From positions 6,510,001 to 6,574,000 of the forward strand of contig NZ_JACYXC010000001.1 in assembly GCF_016031615.1 (NCBI RefSeq): a stretch of 64,000 bases of DNA, read 5' to 3'. A program made the position numbers and the translations under genes. Below, piece by piece: positions 42,439 through 64,000 of this stretch. The notes below the pieces were generated by a model. It did no database searches, was not told the DNA's origin, and saw only the letters and a program-made list of their open reading frames with translations. The stretch's first letter is position 1. Each line of letters starts with the position of its first letter. Origin of the DNA: Streptomyces pactum (lineage in GTDB: Bacteria; Actinomycetota; Actinomycetes; Streptomycetales; Streptomycetaceae).

Positions 42439-42614
42439 TCCGGCCGCCCGGGCTCGGTCCCCGTCGCCCGCCGGCAGCCGGGCCGACCCGCCCCGGTGGC
42501 CCGCCCGATGGGCCACCCGGAACCGGTGCCGGTGCCGGGTTGCGGCCCGGGCCGTCGCGCCGGGCCGGTCGCCCGCGCGGGGCCCCCGATGGCGGGCGGC
42601 CGCCGGACGGGGCG
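42439..42614. other. GC-rich gap before methyltransferase remnant
   Basis: About 175 bp of proline/arginine-coding-like sequence with no start site. If the remnant once was a full methyltransferase gene, its missing two thirds should have lain here; nothing resembling it remains. Confidence 0.4.
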
Positions 42615-42875
42615 TCAGGCCGGGGCCACCGTGCCCGGACCGGAGCCGTCATTGCGTGCCCCTCGGTCCTGACCGGTGCCGCACTCGACGTCGAGCAGGT
42701 CCGGGCCCGGACTCCCCGCGACCACCGCCGCCACCAGCGCGTCGGGACAGCGGAGGCGGGCCCGGTCGTAGCGCTCGGGGTCCGTGCCGAAGGACTCCGT
42801 GGCCTCGTGGTGCCGGTGGGAACCGTGCTGTGCGGAACGGACCGCGGCCCGCTCCGGGAGGTACGGTGGGCGCAT
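42615..42875 (-). pseudogene. Truncated class I methyltransferase
   Basis: The leftward frame from ATG 42875 encodes 86 residues in which ATESFGTDPERYDRARLRCP and LLDVECGTGQ match the beginning of a SAM methyltransferase of the usual DVGCGTG type, with Glu in place of the first Gly. The frame then runs into unrelated sequence and stops at 42615, where a full-length enzyme would need some 150-180 more residues. It is divergent from the TetR gene 75 bp away, a common arrangement for a regulator and its target. Confidence 0.6.
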
Positions 42876-42950
42876 GCCCACTCGTCGACGCGGGTGGTGC
42901 CGGCACGGCTCGCCGACCGGCGGGGCCGGTACGGAAGGGGAGTGCGCGTC

Positions 42951-43562
42951 ATGCCCACCGGGGTGACCCTGCGGGACGCCCGCGAGCAGCTGTTCGACGC
43001 CGCGGAACGGGTGCTGCTGAGAGACGGTCCCAGCGGGCTGACCAGCCGCGCGGTGACCACCGAGGCGGGCTGCGCCAAGGGGGTGCTGCACCGGCACTTC
43101 GCCGACTTCGAGGCGTTCCTCGCCGAACTGGTGCTGGACCGCATCGCCCGGATGGAGAGCCGGTCCGCCGCGCTGTGCGCGTCCGCCGGGACCGGAACGG
43201 TCGCCGGCAACCTCACCCGCGCGCTCAGCGAGTTGTTCGGATCGGTCGCGGTCGCCGTCGTCGGCCTGGTGATCTCCCGCGACGGGCTGCGGGCCCGGCT
43301 GCGCCGGGCCGGCTCGACCGGCGTGCCGCTCCTGGCCGAGGCCACCGCCCAGCTCGCCCGCTACCTCGCGGCCGAACGGGAGCGGGGCCGCGTCGCGGCG
43401 GACGCCGACCTCGACACGCTCGCCCCCACCCTGATCGGCGCCGCGCACCTGCTCTTCGCCGACCGGGACGGCGGTCCGGTGGCACCCGAGGCGGTCCACC
43501 GGGTCGTCACCACGGTGCTGGCCGGCGCCGTCCCCGTACCGGAGCGGCCCGACCGGACCTGA
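42951..43562 (+). CDS. TetR-family transcriptional regulator
   Basis: A 203-residue TetR repressor with N-terminal HTH (about 10-55, GLTSRAVTTEAGCAKGVLHRHFADFEAFL) and a helical ligand domain. The ATG at 42951 follows GGAAGGGGA; a GTG at 42942 is an alternative. Its apparent divergent target is the truncated methyltransferase gene, so it may now regulate only itself or distant genes. Confidence 0.88.
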   Translation: MPTGVTLRDAREQLFDAAERVLLRDGPSGLTSRAVTTEAGCAKGVLHRHFADFEAFLAELVLDRIARMESRSAALCASAGTGTVAGNLTRALSELFGSVAVAVVGLVISRDGLRARLRRAGSTGVPLLAEATAQLARYLAAERERGRVAADADLDTLAPTLIGAAHLLFADRDGGPVAPEAVHRVVTTVLAGAVPVPERPDRT

Positions 43563-43735
43563 CGCCCGCGGGGAAGGGGCCCGACGACCACCGGCGACCG
43601 GATCCGACGCCCGCCGGGAAGGGGCCGGACTACCATCGGCGAACGGACCCGACGCCCTCCGGCGACGGCCCGACGCCGCCGTCAGGAGGCCTGACATCCG
43701 CCGGCGAGGGGGCCCGACGACCACCGCGAAGAGGC
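43559..43735 (+). repeat. Degenerate 45-bp tandem repeat, four units
   Basis: Units at 43559-43603, 43604-43648, 43649-43690 and 43691-43735 (45, 45, 42 and 45 bp) share a YYGACGCCCGCCGGGAAGGG-like start and CCGACGACCACCGGCGA-like middle. The array begins at the TetR stop codon. Unit length is a multiple of three, but the frame that encodes DPTPAGKGPDYHRRT-like repeats has no start of its own. The rest of the gap to 43838 shows nothing else. Confidence 0.6.
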
Positions 43736-43838
43736 CTGACCACCGTTCACCGACCGGGCGAGGCCGGCACCGTACCCACGGCCCCCGGCCGCCCCAGGCG
43801 CCTGGCCCCCGGCCGCGCCGGGCCGCCGCGCCGGGCGG

Positions 43839-44759
43839 TCAGCCTCCGCCGTGTGGCTTCACGGCGGAGGCGAGGACGTAGTCCAGTCGCGCCATGTCCC
43901 GGTCCAGCAGCGCCCGGTCGGCCATGCCGTGCCTGAGCATCCGCAGGTAGAGCGTGCTCACCCGCCGGGCGAACGCCGGCTCGTCCACCGCGCGGCGGAT
44001 GTGGGCCAGCCACGGTTCCCACACCCGGTCCCGGATGCTGCGCACCCGCACCTGCGCGAAACCCGCCTCACCCAGCTTCCCGGCGTACGCCTCCCGGTCG
44101 TGCCAGTTGCGGTCGTCCACCGAGTGTTTGATCCAGTCCAGTGCGGGGGAGCCCAGGGCGGCGCGGGGGCCGGCGCCCGGCATCGGCACGATGTCCGCGG
44201 TGGCCAGCACCCCACCGGGGCGCAGCACCCGGAACGCCTCCTCGAAGAACCGGGTGCGCGGCTGGTAGTGCATGGCCGACTCCAGCGAGACCACCCGGTC
44301 GAAGCAGTTGTCCGGGAACGGGATGTCGGTCGCCGAGGCCAGCTGGAAGCGCAACCGGTCGTGGAGCTTCTCCGCGCGCGCCCGGGCCCGCGCGGCGGCC
44401 ACGTGGCGCGGGGTGATGTTGATCCCGAAGATCTGGTACGGCTCGCGGCGGGCCAGCCAGCGGAAGTCCTGGTCGCCGAAGCCGAACCCGCAGTCCAGCA
44501 CCGTGTCGCCCGGCCCCATCCCCGCCGCCTCGGCGAGCAGATCGGCCAGCGCGTGCTGCGCGTGGTCGTACCGGGCCGTCCCCGGCTCCCAGTAACCCAC
44601 GTTGAAGTAGGTGCCCTCCTCCGACAGCAGGTTCGTCGGCGGGTGCATCTCGTACAGACTGCGGACCCGGGTGGTCCAGTCACTGGACCACCGGTGCCGG
44701 AACAGGCTGGTGAGGATGCGGGCGTCGGTGCGGGGGGAGACGCGTAACGGAGACACCAT
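43839..44759 (-). CDS. SAM-dependent methyltransferase (cluster edge)
   Basis: A 306-residue class I methyltransferase. Motif I is DTVLDCGFGFGDQDF near residue 95 (consensus-like GxGxG with Phe substitutions), with FPDNCFDRVVSLESAMHYQPR and FRVLRPGGVLATADIVP following. The sequence resembles macrolide sugar or small-molecule O-methyltransferases (EryG-like). GAAGGG precedes ATG 44759. Lying on the same strand as the NRPS-PKS operon but 460 bp beyond its last gene, it may tailor the product or merely border the cluster. Confidence 0.85.
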   Translation of the reverse strand: MVSPLRVSPRTDARILTSLFRHRWSSDWTTRVRSLYEMHPPTNLLSEEGTYFNVGYWEPGTARYDHAQHALADLLAEAAGMGPGDTVLDCGFGFGDQDFRWLARREPYQIFGINITPRHVAAARARARAEKLHDRLRFQLASATDIPFPDNCFDRVVSLESAMHYQPRTRFFEEAFRVLRPGGVLATADIVPMPGAGPRAALGSPALDWIKHSVDDRNWHDREAYAGKLGEAGFAQVRVRSIRDRVWEPWLAHIRRAVDEPAFARRVSTLYLRMLRHGMADRALLDRDMARLDYVLASAVKPHGGG

Positions 44760-45218
44760 CGGTGACCCTTCCGTCCGGGCGGGCCGCGTCCGGCGTACCG
44801 GGGCCACGGCACGCCCTCCGGCGGCCTGCTGTGGTGGAGTGCGGGAAACCGGCCGTCCGCCGCGGCCGGGCGTGCCGAGTCTCCCCCGGGACGCGCCCCA
44901 CCGGAAAGATCCCATCCCGGTCGAGGTGGGCGATTCGGCCACCATTCGTCCGGAACCGCACCGGCACGGACCGGCACGACCCGGTACACCGACCCCGCGC
45001 ACCGGCACGACCCGGCACACCCACCCCGCGCACCGGCACGGACCGGTACGCCGGCCCGGCGAGGCACCCCCGGCGTACGGCCCCGCGCCCCCGGCGCGCC
45101 CGCGGCCGGTGCGCGGCCCACCCACCCTGGGCCGCGCACCGGCCGTTGGCGCCCGTTGACCGCGCCACCGAGCGGTCCGGCCGCCGCCCGGCGGGTGCCG
45201 GGAGCGGCGGCCGGACCG
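44760..45218. other. Intergenic region with minisatellite
   Basis: Holds the methyltransferase 5' region and the 31-bp repeat array at 44970-45062. No gene is seen. The gap separates the methyltransferase from the regulator that ends the NRPS-PKS operon. Confidence 0.5.
44970..45062. repeat. 31-bp tandem repeat, three units
   Basis: Units 44970-45000, 45001-45031 and 45032-45062 start ACCGGCACGACCCGG; the first two differ at only three or four positions, and the third is more diverged. It lies just past the end of the NRPS-PKS operon and could act as a terminator or be a simple minisatellite. Confidence 0.6.
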
Positions 45219-45890
45219 TCACCTGACGCGTCCCTCGGCGACCCGGGGCGGCCAGGTGCCCGCCGCCAGCAGCCCGGTGGAGAAGGCCCGGGAGACCAGG
45301 GCCGTCCGGTTGGGCACCTGGAACCGGCGGAGCAGCCCGGTCACCCGGTAGTCGATGTTCTGACGGCTGAAGTGGAGCCGGGACGCCAGGCTCAGGGTGG
45401 AGTGGCCGGCCGCGATCCCCTCCAGGATGCGGGCGTCCACCGGGGTGAGACAGGCCCCGCCCGGACCCGCCGCCTCCGGGACCGCGGCGGGCGGGGGCCC
45501 GGAAGCCACCAGGATCGCCGTCACCCCCAGCGGGCCGCCGCGCACCGCGTAACCGGTGAGCGTCACGGTGGGCCCGCCCGCCGGCCGCCGCGCGGTGGGT
45601 ATCCGCTCGGTGAACCGGTGGTCCGTGCCGTTCAGCAGCCGGGCCAGCCGCCGGGCCAGCCGGCCCCGCGCGGTGGGGTGCACCAGGTGCAGCAGCGGCC
45701 GGCCGCACACCTCGGCCGAGGTGCCGCCGAGGTGCCGGGGGAAGCGCTCGTCGGCCTGCCGGACGACGAGGTGGGCGTCGATGCTCGCGACGCCCACCTC
45801 CTCCTCGCGCGCCCCCCGGTGGCCCGGCACCGCGCCCGGCGGGCCGGGCGGGCCACCGGCCACCGCGCGGGCGCAGGTGGGCACGGTCAC
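45219..45890 (-). CDS. PAS-LuxR-like cluster regulator
   Basis: A 223-residue regulator. Residues about 30-110 look like a PAS-type sensor (VASIDAHLVVRQADERFPRHL) and 150-215 form a LuxR-type HTH (LTPVDARILEGIAAGHSTLSLASRLHFSRQNIDYRVTGLL). The size and layout match PimM-like activators of antibiotic clusters. Its GTG start overlaps the stop of the KS/ACP gene by four bases, so it is the last gene of the operon it probably controls. The 18-bp palindrome at 53399-53416 resembles the PimM operator. Confidence 0.85.
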   Translation of the reverse strand: MTVPTCARAVAGGPPGPPGAVPGHRGAREEEVGVASIDAHLVVRQADERFPRHLGGTSAEVCGRPLLHLVHPTARGRLARRLARLLNGTDHRFTERIPTARRPAGGPTVTLTGYAVRGGPLGVTAILVASGPPPAAVPEAAGPGGACLTPVDARILEGIAAGHSTLSLASRLHFSRQNIDYRVTGLLRRFQVPNRTALVSRAFSTGLLAAGTWPPRVAEGRVR

Positions 45891-48448
45891 CCCACCACCC
45901 CGTCGACCAGTTCCTTGATGGTCGGGTGCTCGCTTTCGATGGTGGCCGGCAGGTGGCGGCCCAGCTCGTCCCCGAGCCTGGCGATGATGTCGATGAGCAT
46001 CAGTGAGTCCATGCCCAGTACGAACAGGTCGGTTTCCACGCCGGGCAGTTCGTCGGTACCGCCCTGGAGCATGGCCGCGATCTGCCGGCGGAGGAAGTCC
46101 TCCACCAGTGCCTGACGGCCGGCGCGGTCGGCGCGCTCGTAGCGGGCACGCAGGCCGTCCGCCGCGGCACCGGCGGACGGCTGCCCGTCACGCTCCGGGT
46201 CCACCCAGTGCCGCTTGCGCTCGTACGGGTAGGTGGGCAGCGGCACCCGGCGGTGCTCGGTGCCGAACCACACCGGCCAGTCCAGGTCCGCGCCGAGCGT
46301 CCAGGCCCGCCCCAGGGCCTCCAGCAGCGCCCGCCGGGCCGGTGCCGCCCCACCGGGCGCCGGCGTCAGCTCCAGCCGGGTCAGCCCCTCCTTCGTCAGC
46401 AGGGCGGCGATCGCCTCCTCGTCGCCGCCGTCCGGACCGGTCCAGGTGGCCGGGTCGGCGGCCTCGCCGGGGGTCAGCCAGTGACCGTCGCCGCCCACCG
46501 CCACCGGCAGTTCACCGTCCGCCGGGGTGCCCATGGCACCGCCGGCCAGCACGGTGAGGGCCTGCCCGAGACCGAGGACCCCCGCCAGGCACCCGGCCAC
46601 CAGCCGGCCGACGCCCCGTCCGCACACCGCGGCCGGCCGCACACCGGCCGCCCGGCAGGTTTGGGCGAGCGCGTACCCGGTGACGAACGCCGCGACCGCG
46701 TCCCCGGCGGCGCCGGACAGCAGCCCCGCCGCGTCCGGCCCGCCGGCGCCCCGGGCGGCGGCGCAGTCGTCCACCGCCTCCCGGAACGGGGTGACGCACC
46801 GGTACAGCTCCGCGGCGTCCGGCGCCGGCCCGGTCAGCGCGCCGCAGACCAGGGCGAGCGCCGCCGGGGTGTCGCCGGTGCCCGCCAGCACCCGCGCCGG
46901 GTCGTTGACCGCCAGCGCCAGGGCCGCGTCCGCGAGGTCGTCGCAGACCACGGCGCGCCGGTGCGTGAAGGGCCGGCGGCCGGTGGCCAGGGTGTGCGCC
47001 ACGGCCGCGAGGTCCAGCTCCCGGTGGCGCCGCAGGTGGCGGGCGAGGTCGCCGGCCGCCCGGGTCAGCGCCCGCGGGGTGCGGGCGGAGAGCACCAGCA
47101 GCTCCGGACCGCCGGGACGATCGGGGGCCGGCGCCGGGGCCGGCGGCTCCTCCAGGACCACATGGGCGTTGGTGCCGCCCACCCCGAACGAACTGACCCC
47201 GGCGCGCCGCGGGCCCCCGTCGGACTGCCACTCGGCCGTCTCGGTGGCGATCCGGAACGGCCCCTCGGTGACGTCGATGTCCGGGTTGGCCCTGCGGAAG
47301 TGGAGGCTGGGCGCGATGGTCCGGTGCCGGAGCATCAGCGCGGTCTTGATCAGCCCCGCCAGGCCCGCGGCGACGTCGAGGTGGCCGATGTTGGTCTTGA
47401 CCGACCCCAGCAGCACCCGGCCCGGCGGCACTCCTTCGAACGCCCGGGACAGCGCGGCCACCTCGATCGGGTCGCCGAGCGCGGTGCCGGTACCGTGCGC
47501 CTCCACGTAGCCGATGGTCTCCGGCGGACAGTCCGCCACCCGCTGCGCGTCCCGGATCACGTCCGCCTGGCGGGCGACGCTGGGCGCGGTGTACCCCGAC
47601 TTCAGGGAGCCGTCGTTGTTCACCGCGGTGCCCTTGACCACGGCGTACACCGTGTCACCGTCCGCGACCGCGTCCACCAGGCGCTTGAGGACGACCACCC
47701 CCACGCCGCTGGAGATCACCGTGCCGCCCGCGTCCGCGTCGAAGGCCCGGCAGTGCCCGTCCGGAGAGAAGATCATCCCCTCCTGGTGGAGGTAGCCGCG
47801 CACCTGGGGCACCCGCAGATGGACCGCCCCGGCCAGCGCCGTGCCGCACTCCCCGGCGAGCAGGCTCAGGCACGCCTGGTGGACGGCGACCAGCCCGGTC
47901 GAGCAGGCGGTGTTGACGCTCATGCTCGGGCCGCGCAGGTTCAGCTTGTAGGACACCCGGGTGGCGAGGAAGTCCTTGTCGCCCGCGAGCATCAGCCGGT
48001 AGTGGCCCACCGCCGACTCGCGCCGGAAGCGCTCGGCGAGGTTGGTGAGGAGATAGGTGTTGAGGCCCGCGCCGGCGAACACCCCGATCTCCCCGGGGAA
48101 GCCCAGCGGCTCGTAGCCGGCGTCCTCCAGGGCGGCCAGCGAGCACTCCAGGAAGTGCCGGTGCTGCGGGTCGAGGATCTCCGCCTCGTCGTCCGGAATG
48201 CCGAAGTGCCCGGCGTCGAACTTCTCCAGGTCCGCCAGCACATGGCCGGCCTTCACATAGCCGGGCTTGCCCACCTCCTCGGGGTCGGCCCCCTGGGCGA
48301 GGAGTTCCTCGTCGGTGAAGTGGACGAGGCTCTCCCGGCCGTCCCGGAGGTTGCTCCAGAACGCCTCGGCCGTGGTCGCGTCGGGGAACCGGCACGCCAT
48401 GCCGATGATGGCGACGTCGGTTTCCCGGATCGCCGTTGTCTGCTCCAT
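45887..48448 (-). CDS. PKS module: active KS, dead AT, ACP
   Basis: An 853-residue single PKS module. KS (about 11-435) has all catalytic residues: Cys182 in NTACSTG, His318 in EAHGTGT, His356 in KTNIGHLD; its HQEGMIFSPDGHCRAFD type resembles KS domains that take aminoacyl groups from a PCP. The AT region (about 530-690) is short and lacks both GQGSQ (ALVCGALTG instead) and GHSxGE (CGRGVGRLV instead), so no serine nucleophile remains. ACP follows with Ser815 in LGMDSLML. Start ATG 48448 is chosen since a conserved KS N-terminus follows it. It probably extends the formylglycyl starter by one malonate, with the extender unit loaded in trans. Confidence 0.9.
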   Translation of the reverse strand: MEQTTAIRETDVAIIGMACRFPDATTAEAFWSNLRDGRESLVHFTDEELLAQGADPEEVGKPGYVKAGHVLADLEKFDAGHFGIPDDEAEILDPQHRHFLECSLAALEDAGYEPLGFPGEIGVFAGAGLNTYLLTNLAERFRRESAVGHYRLMLAGDKDFLATRVSYKLNLRGPSMSVNTACSTGLVAVHQACLSLLAGECGTALAGAVHLRVPQVRGYLHQEGMIFSPDGHCRAFDADAGGTVISSGVGVVVLKRLVDAVADGDTVYAVVKGTAVNNDGSLKSGYTAPSVARQADVIRDAQRVADCPPETIGYVEAHGTGTALGDPIEVAALSRAFEGVPPGRVLLGSVKTNIGHLDVAAGLAGLIKTALMLRHRTIAPSLHFRRANPDIDVTEGPFRIATETAEWQSDGGPRRAGVSSFGVGGTNAHVVLEEPPAPAPAPDRPGGPELLVLSARTPRALTRAAGDLARHLRRHRELDLAAVAHTLATGRRPFTHRRAVVCDDLADAALALAVNDPARVLAGTGDTPAALALVCGALTGPAPDAAELYRCVTPFREAVDDCAAARGAGGPDAAGLLSGAAGDAVAAFVTGYALAQTCRAAGVRPAAVCGRGVGRLVAGCLAGVLGLGQALTVLAGGAMGTPADGELPVAVGGDGHWLTPGEAADPATWTGPDGGDEEAIAALLTKEGLTRLELTPAPGGAAPARRALLEALGRAWTLGADLDWPVWFGTEHRRVPLPTYPYERKRHWVDPERDGQPSAGAAADGLRARYERADRAGRQALVEDFLRRQIAAMLQGGTDELPGVETDLFVLGMDSLMLIDIIARLGDELGRHLPATIESEHPTIKELVDGVVG

Positions 48449-48470
48449 TGTCTGCTGCGCCTCTCGTTCT

Positions 48471-49601
48471 TCAGAGGGTGATGCCGAGATCCGCGGCCAC
48501 GGTCCGCATGCCGAGGAACCCTTCGGTGACGAACTGCGCCGCGTCCTCGGTGGCGCCCAGTTCGCGGAACACCTCGACCAGTTCCCGCCGTTGCTCCGCG
48601 GGGTCACCGCGCTGCTCGGCGATGTCCAGGACCACCCGCTTCATCCGCTCCTCGATGACGGGCAGGTCCGCCGCCCGCGGGAAGGTGATGCTGAAGGTGG
48701 AACGGTCGTAATTCTTGTTCCGCCGCACCGACCGGCGGTGACTGGCGGCGTTGAGCTTGTAGAACATGCAGTCCCAGTTCTTGAACGAGTAGTAGTTCAG
48801 GAGCGGGAACAGCGTGCAGTGGGTCTCCAGCGGGGACGAGTTGTACAGTCCCTTGGCCTTCAGCTCGGCGACGATGCGGTCCGGGTCGTAGGAGTAACGC
48901 ATCGCGATGAACGGAAAAACGATCTTCGGCAGGTCCTCGTCGTCGGCGAAGAGGATCTGCTCCGCCTCGCTGCGGAACACCTCGTCGGTCAGCCGGGCGC
49001 CGAAGGTCTGGTAGAAACCGCGGACCACTTCCCGGGTGTCCGACTCCATGGTCAGGATCTGCTGCGGATCGGCGCACAGCGCAATGTACGGAATGCGGTT
49101 CCGGAAGGCGTAGAGAATCGCGCGGATCACGAAGAAGGTACGGCAGGAGATGCACGGGAGTTTCTCGTCGAGATACTTCCCGGGTTTCGTGACCGGGCGG
49201 TTGAACACCTCCCGCATCACCGTCTTGATGTTGTCGTCGTCCGAATCCAGCACGAAGGTCGCGGGAATCTTCTCCCGCGCCAGGGCGATGTTGTCCGCCG
49301 CGTGCGCGCTTTCGAACGGGACGTCGAAGGTGTAGGCGACCACCCGCTTCCCGTACTCGTTGACGAACTTGTCCAGCATGTAGGTGCTGTCCTTGCCACC
49401 GCTGTACATGAAGAGGCAGTCATGGTCGCCGTGCGGATTGGGTCCGCTGCGGGTGAACTCCTCGTGCACCTGCTCGGTGTAACTGAAGTTCTCCATCAGG
49501 TCGCCGACGACTCCGAGCCGGCACAGGCTGCACACGCCGTCGTCGTCGAGGCTGACGCCCGGGTGCTCCTCCTTCAGAGCGCATATCTGGCAGACACGCA
49601 T
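48471..49601 (-). CDS. PP-loop ATP pyrophosphatase, putative cyclodehydratase
   Basis: A 376-residue N-type ATP pyrophosphatase. The PP-loop is SGGKDS at residues 67-72; two Cys pairs, Cys4/Cys7 and Cys24/Cys27 (CQICA and CSLCR), resemble the N-terminal zinc motif of WbpG/PseA-type amidotransferases, and KLPCISCRTFF near 150 is also conserved in that group. Such enzymes adenylate a carbonyl or amide oxygen. In oxazolomycin- and conglobatin-type clusters a homologue (OzmP/CongE, from memory) is proposed to form the oxazole by ATP-driven cyclodehydration. Its position between the formylating NRPS and the first KS/ACP protein, with 18- and 22-bp gaps, supports that role; thioamide or amide formation are alternatives. 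Confidence 0.85.
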   Translation of the reverse strand: MRVCQICALKEEHPGVSLDDDGVCSLCRLGVVGDLMENFSYTEQVHEEFTRSGPNPHGDHDCLFMYSGGKDSTYMLDKFVNEYGKRVVAYTFDVPFESAHAADNIALAREKIPATFVLDSDDDNIKTVMREVFNRPVTKPGKYLDEKLPCISCRTFFVIRAILYAFRNRIPYIALCADPQQILTMESDTREVVRGFYQTFGARLTDEVFRSEAEQILFADDEDLPKIVFPFIAMRYSYDPDRIVAELKAKGLYNSSPLETHCTLFPLLNYYSFKNWDCMFYKLNAASHRRSVRRNKNYDRSTFSITFPRAADLPVIEERMKRVVLDIAEQRGDPAEQRRELVEVFRELGATEDAAQFVTEGFLGMRTVAADLGITL

Positions 49602-49619
49602 GGTGATCCTTCTTCCGGG

Positions 49620-53249
<3,630 letters not shown>

Positions 53250-53706
53250 CGGATTCCCCCTGTGAGGCGTGCGGTCGGTCGGTCTGTGATCACGTACAAC
53301 AACGAACTCATGCCTATCCGCGGCAACTTGAGCCCCAGTGGAACCTCGCTCGCCCGCGGGTCGGACGGCCGTTTCGCCGCTGGTCGGCGCCGGACCGGAT
53401 TAGGGATCTCCCTAATGAGGCGTCAGGGGCCGTTGATCGGCACCCGCGGCCTCCCCTTGACTGGGCTCCCGGCGCGTCCCGCGCCGTGGGCCCCGGAGCG
53501 GTCGGCGAGGCCGCCACGCCCCGTACCGGCCCCGGCAGGCCCGGCGCCGCGCGGGGACCGACGGCGGACCGGTCGGCGAGGCCGGCCGGCCGGGCGGCGT
53601 GCCCGCGCCCGGACACGTGCTCCGGACACCTGCTCCATCCCTCTCCCATTCGTCGAACAGCCCACGTCCGTCACGAGCGCGCGGACCACAGCCAGGGGGC
53701 CCTCAC
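53250..53706. other. Divergent NRPS/PKS promoter region
   Basis: The 457 bp between the two opposed operons include the least GC-rich stretch of the cluster (about 53270-53330) and the 18-bp palindrome at 53399-53416. Clear -35/-10 pairs were not found in either direction. All transcription of the visible cluster core probably starts here. Confidence 0.7.
53399..53416. promoter_or_regulatory. 18-bp palindrome, putative PAS-LuxR operator
   Basis: ATTAGGGATCTCCCTAAT is a perfect inverted repeat (8-bp arms, TC centre). Its inner 16 bases match the PimM consensus CTVGGGAWWTCCCBAG, as I recall it, at 13 of 16 positions including the whole GGGA/TCCC core. It lies 150 bp before the NRPS start and 291 bp before the PKS start, and the cluster encodes a PAS-LuxR-like protein. 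Confidence 0.7.

Positions 53707-64000
<10,294 letters not shown>

Noticed and set aside
45887..48448. Possibility that the KS/dead AT/ACP protein is a PUFA- or enediyne-type synthase
   Set aside because: The KS class, the single ACP and the neighbouring formylating NRPS fit an assembly-line module; no DH, PPTase or tandem ACPs are present.

Overview
The window is very GC-rich chromosomal DNA from an actinomycete, most likely a Streptomyces or close relative. The evidence is strong third-position G/C bias, GTG starts, GGAGG-type ribosome binding sites, and a rib-hisEG-PH-CNNM gene order that I recall from Streptomyces chromosomes. No tRNA, rRNA, transposase or origin was recognised.

Layout. 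0.4-6.9 kb holds an amino-acid utilisation locus: an APC permease, an Lrp-type regulator, a PRC-barrel/DUF2382 protein, a nitrilase-fold amidase and an FAD amine oxidase/monooxygenase, with a three-repeat orphan type I-E-like CRISPR remnant in the middle. 7-11 kb holds leftward DUF5995, uracil permease and MFS genes. 11.7-17.6 kb is an FMN-riboswitch-led ribD-ribE-ribBA-ribH block followed by hisE-hisG and a PH-domain membrane protein. 17.8-20.3 kb is a pair of overlapping CNNM/CBS transporter genes. 21-32.5 kb holds scattered functions: an AAA+ ATPase, a kinase, a Tat-exported C39-like peptidase, a PAS-GGDEF-EAL protein, DUF779, a lipoprotein and a GH18 chitinase with a palindromic promoter. 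33-45 kb is accessory: a molybdopterin oxidoreductase without the usual Fe-S cysteines, PH and small proteins, an esterase fused over a start-less gene, a second-type enolase facing a MarR regulator, a snapalysin protease, a flavodoxin-fold reductase, a TetR regulator beside a methyltransferase remnant, and two minisatellites.

From about 44-45 kb to the right edge lies a hybrid NRPS-PKS biosynthetic cluster, the most interesting part. A leftward operon encodes, in order, a formyltransferase/adenylation/PCP protein whose specificity code reads as glycine, a PP-loop ATP pyrophosphatase, a KS/dead-AT/ACP protein and a PAS-LuxR-like regulator. A divergent giant modular PKS starts with a KS remnant-AT-ACP, continues with KS-AT-KR-ACP, then KS-dead AT-DH, and runs off the window. 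This fits a polyketide primed by N-formylglycine that is extended once and cyclodehydrated to a 5-substituted oxazole, the logic proposed for oxazolomycin, inthomycin and conglobatin. The working KS is on the protein with a dead AT, while the next polypeptide has a working AT behind a dead KS, so the first extension may be split between two proteins. An 18-bp palindrome in the shared NRPS/PKS promoter resembles the operator of PAS-LuxR regulators.

The PKS reading frame contains four single-base expansions of G/C runs within 180 bp of the KR region. Three cancel and the fourth breaks the frame, so sequencing error must be excluded before it is called a pseudogene.
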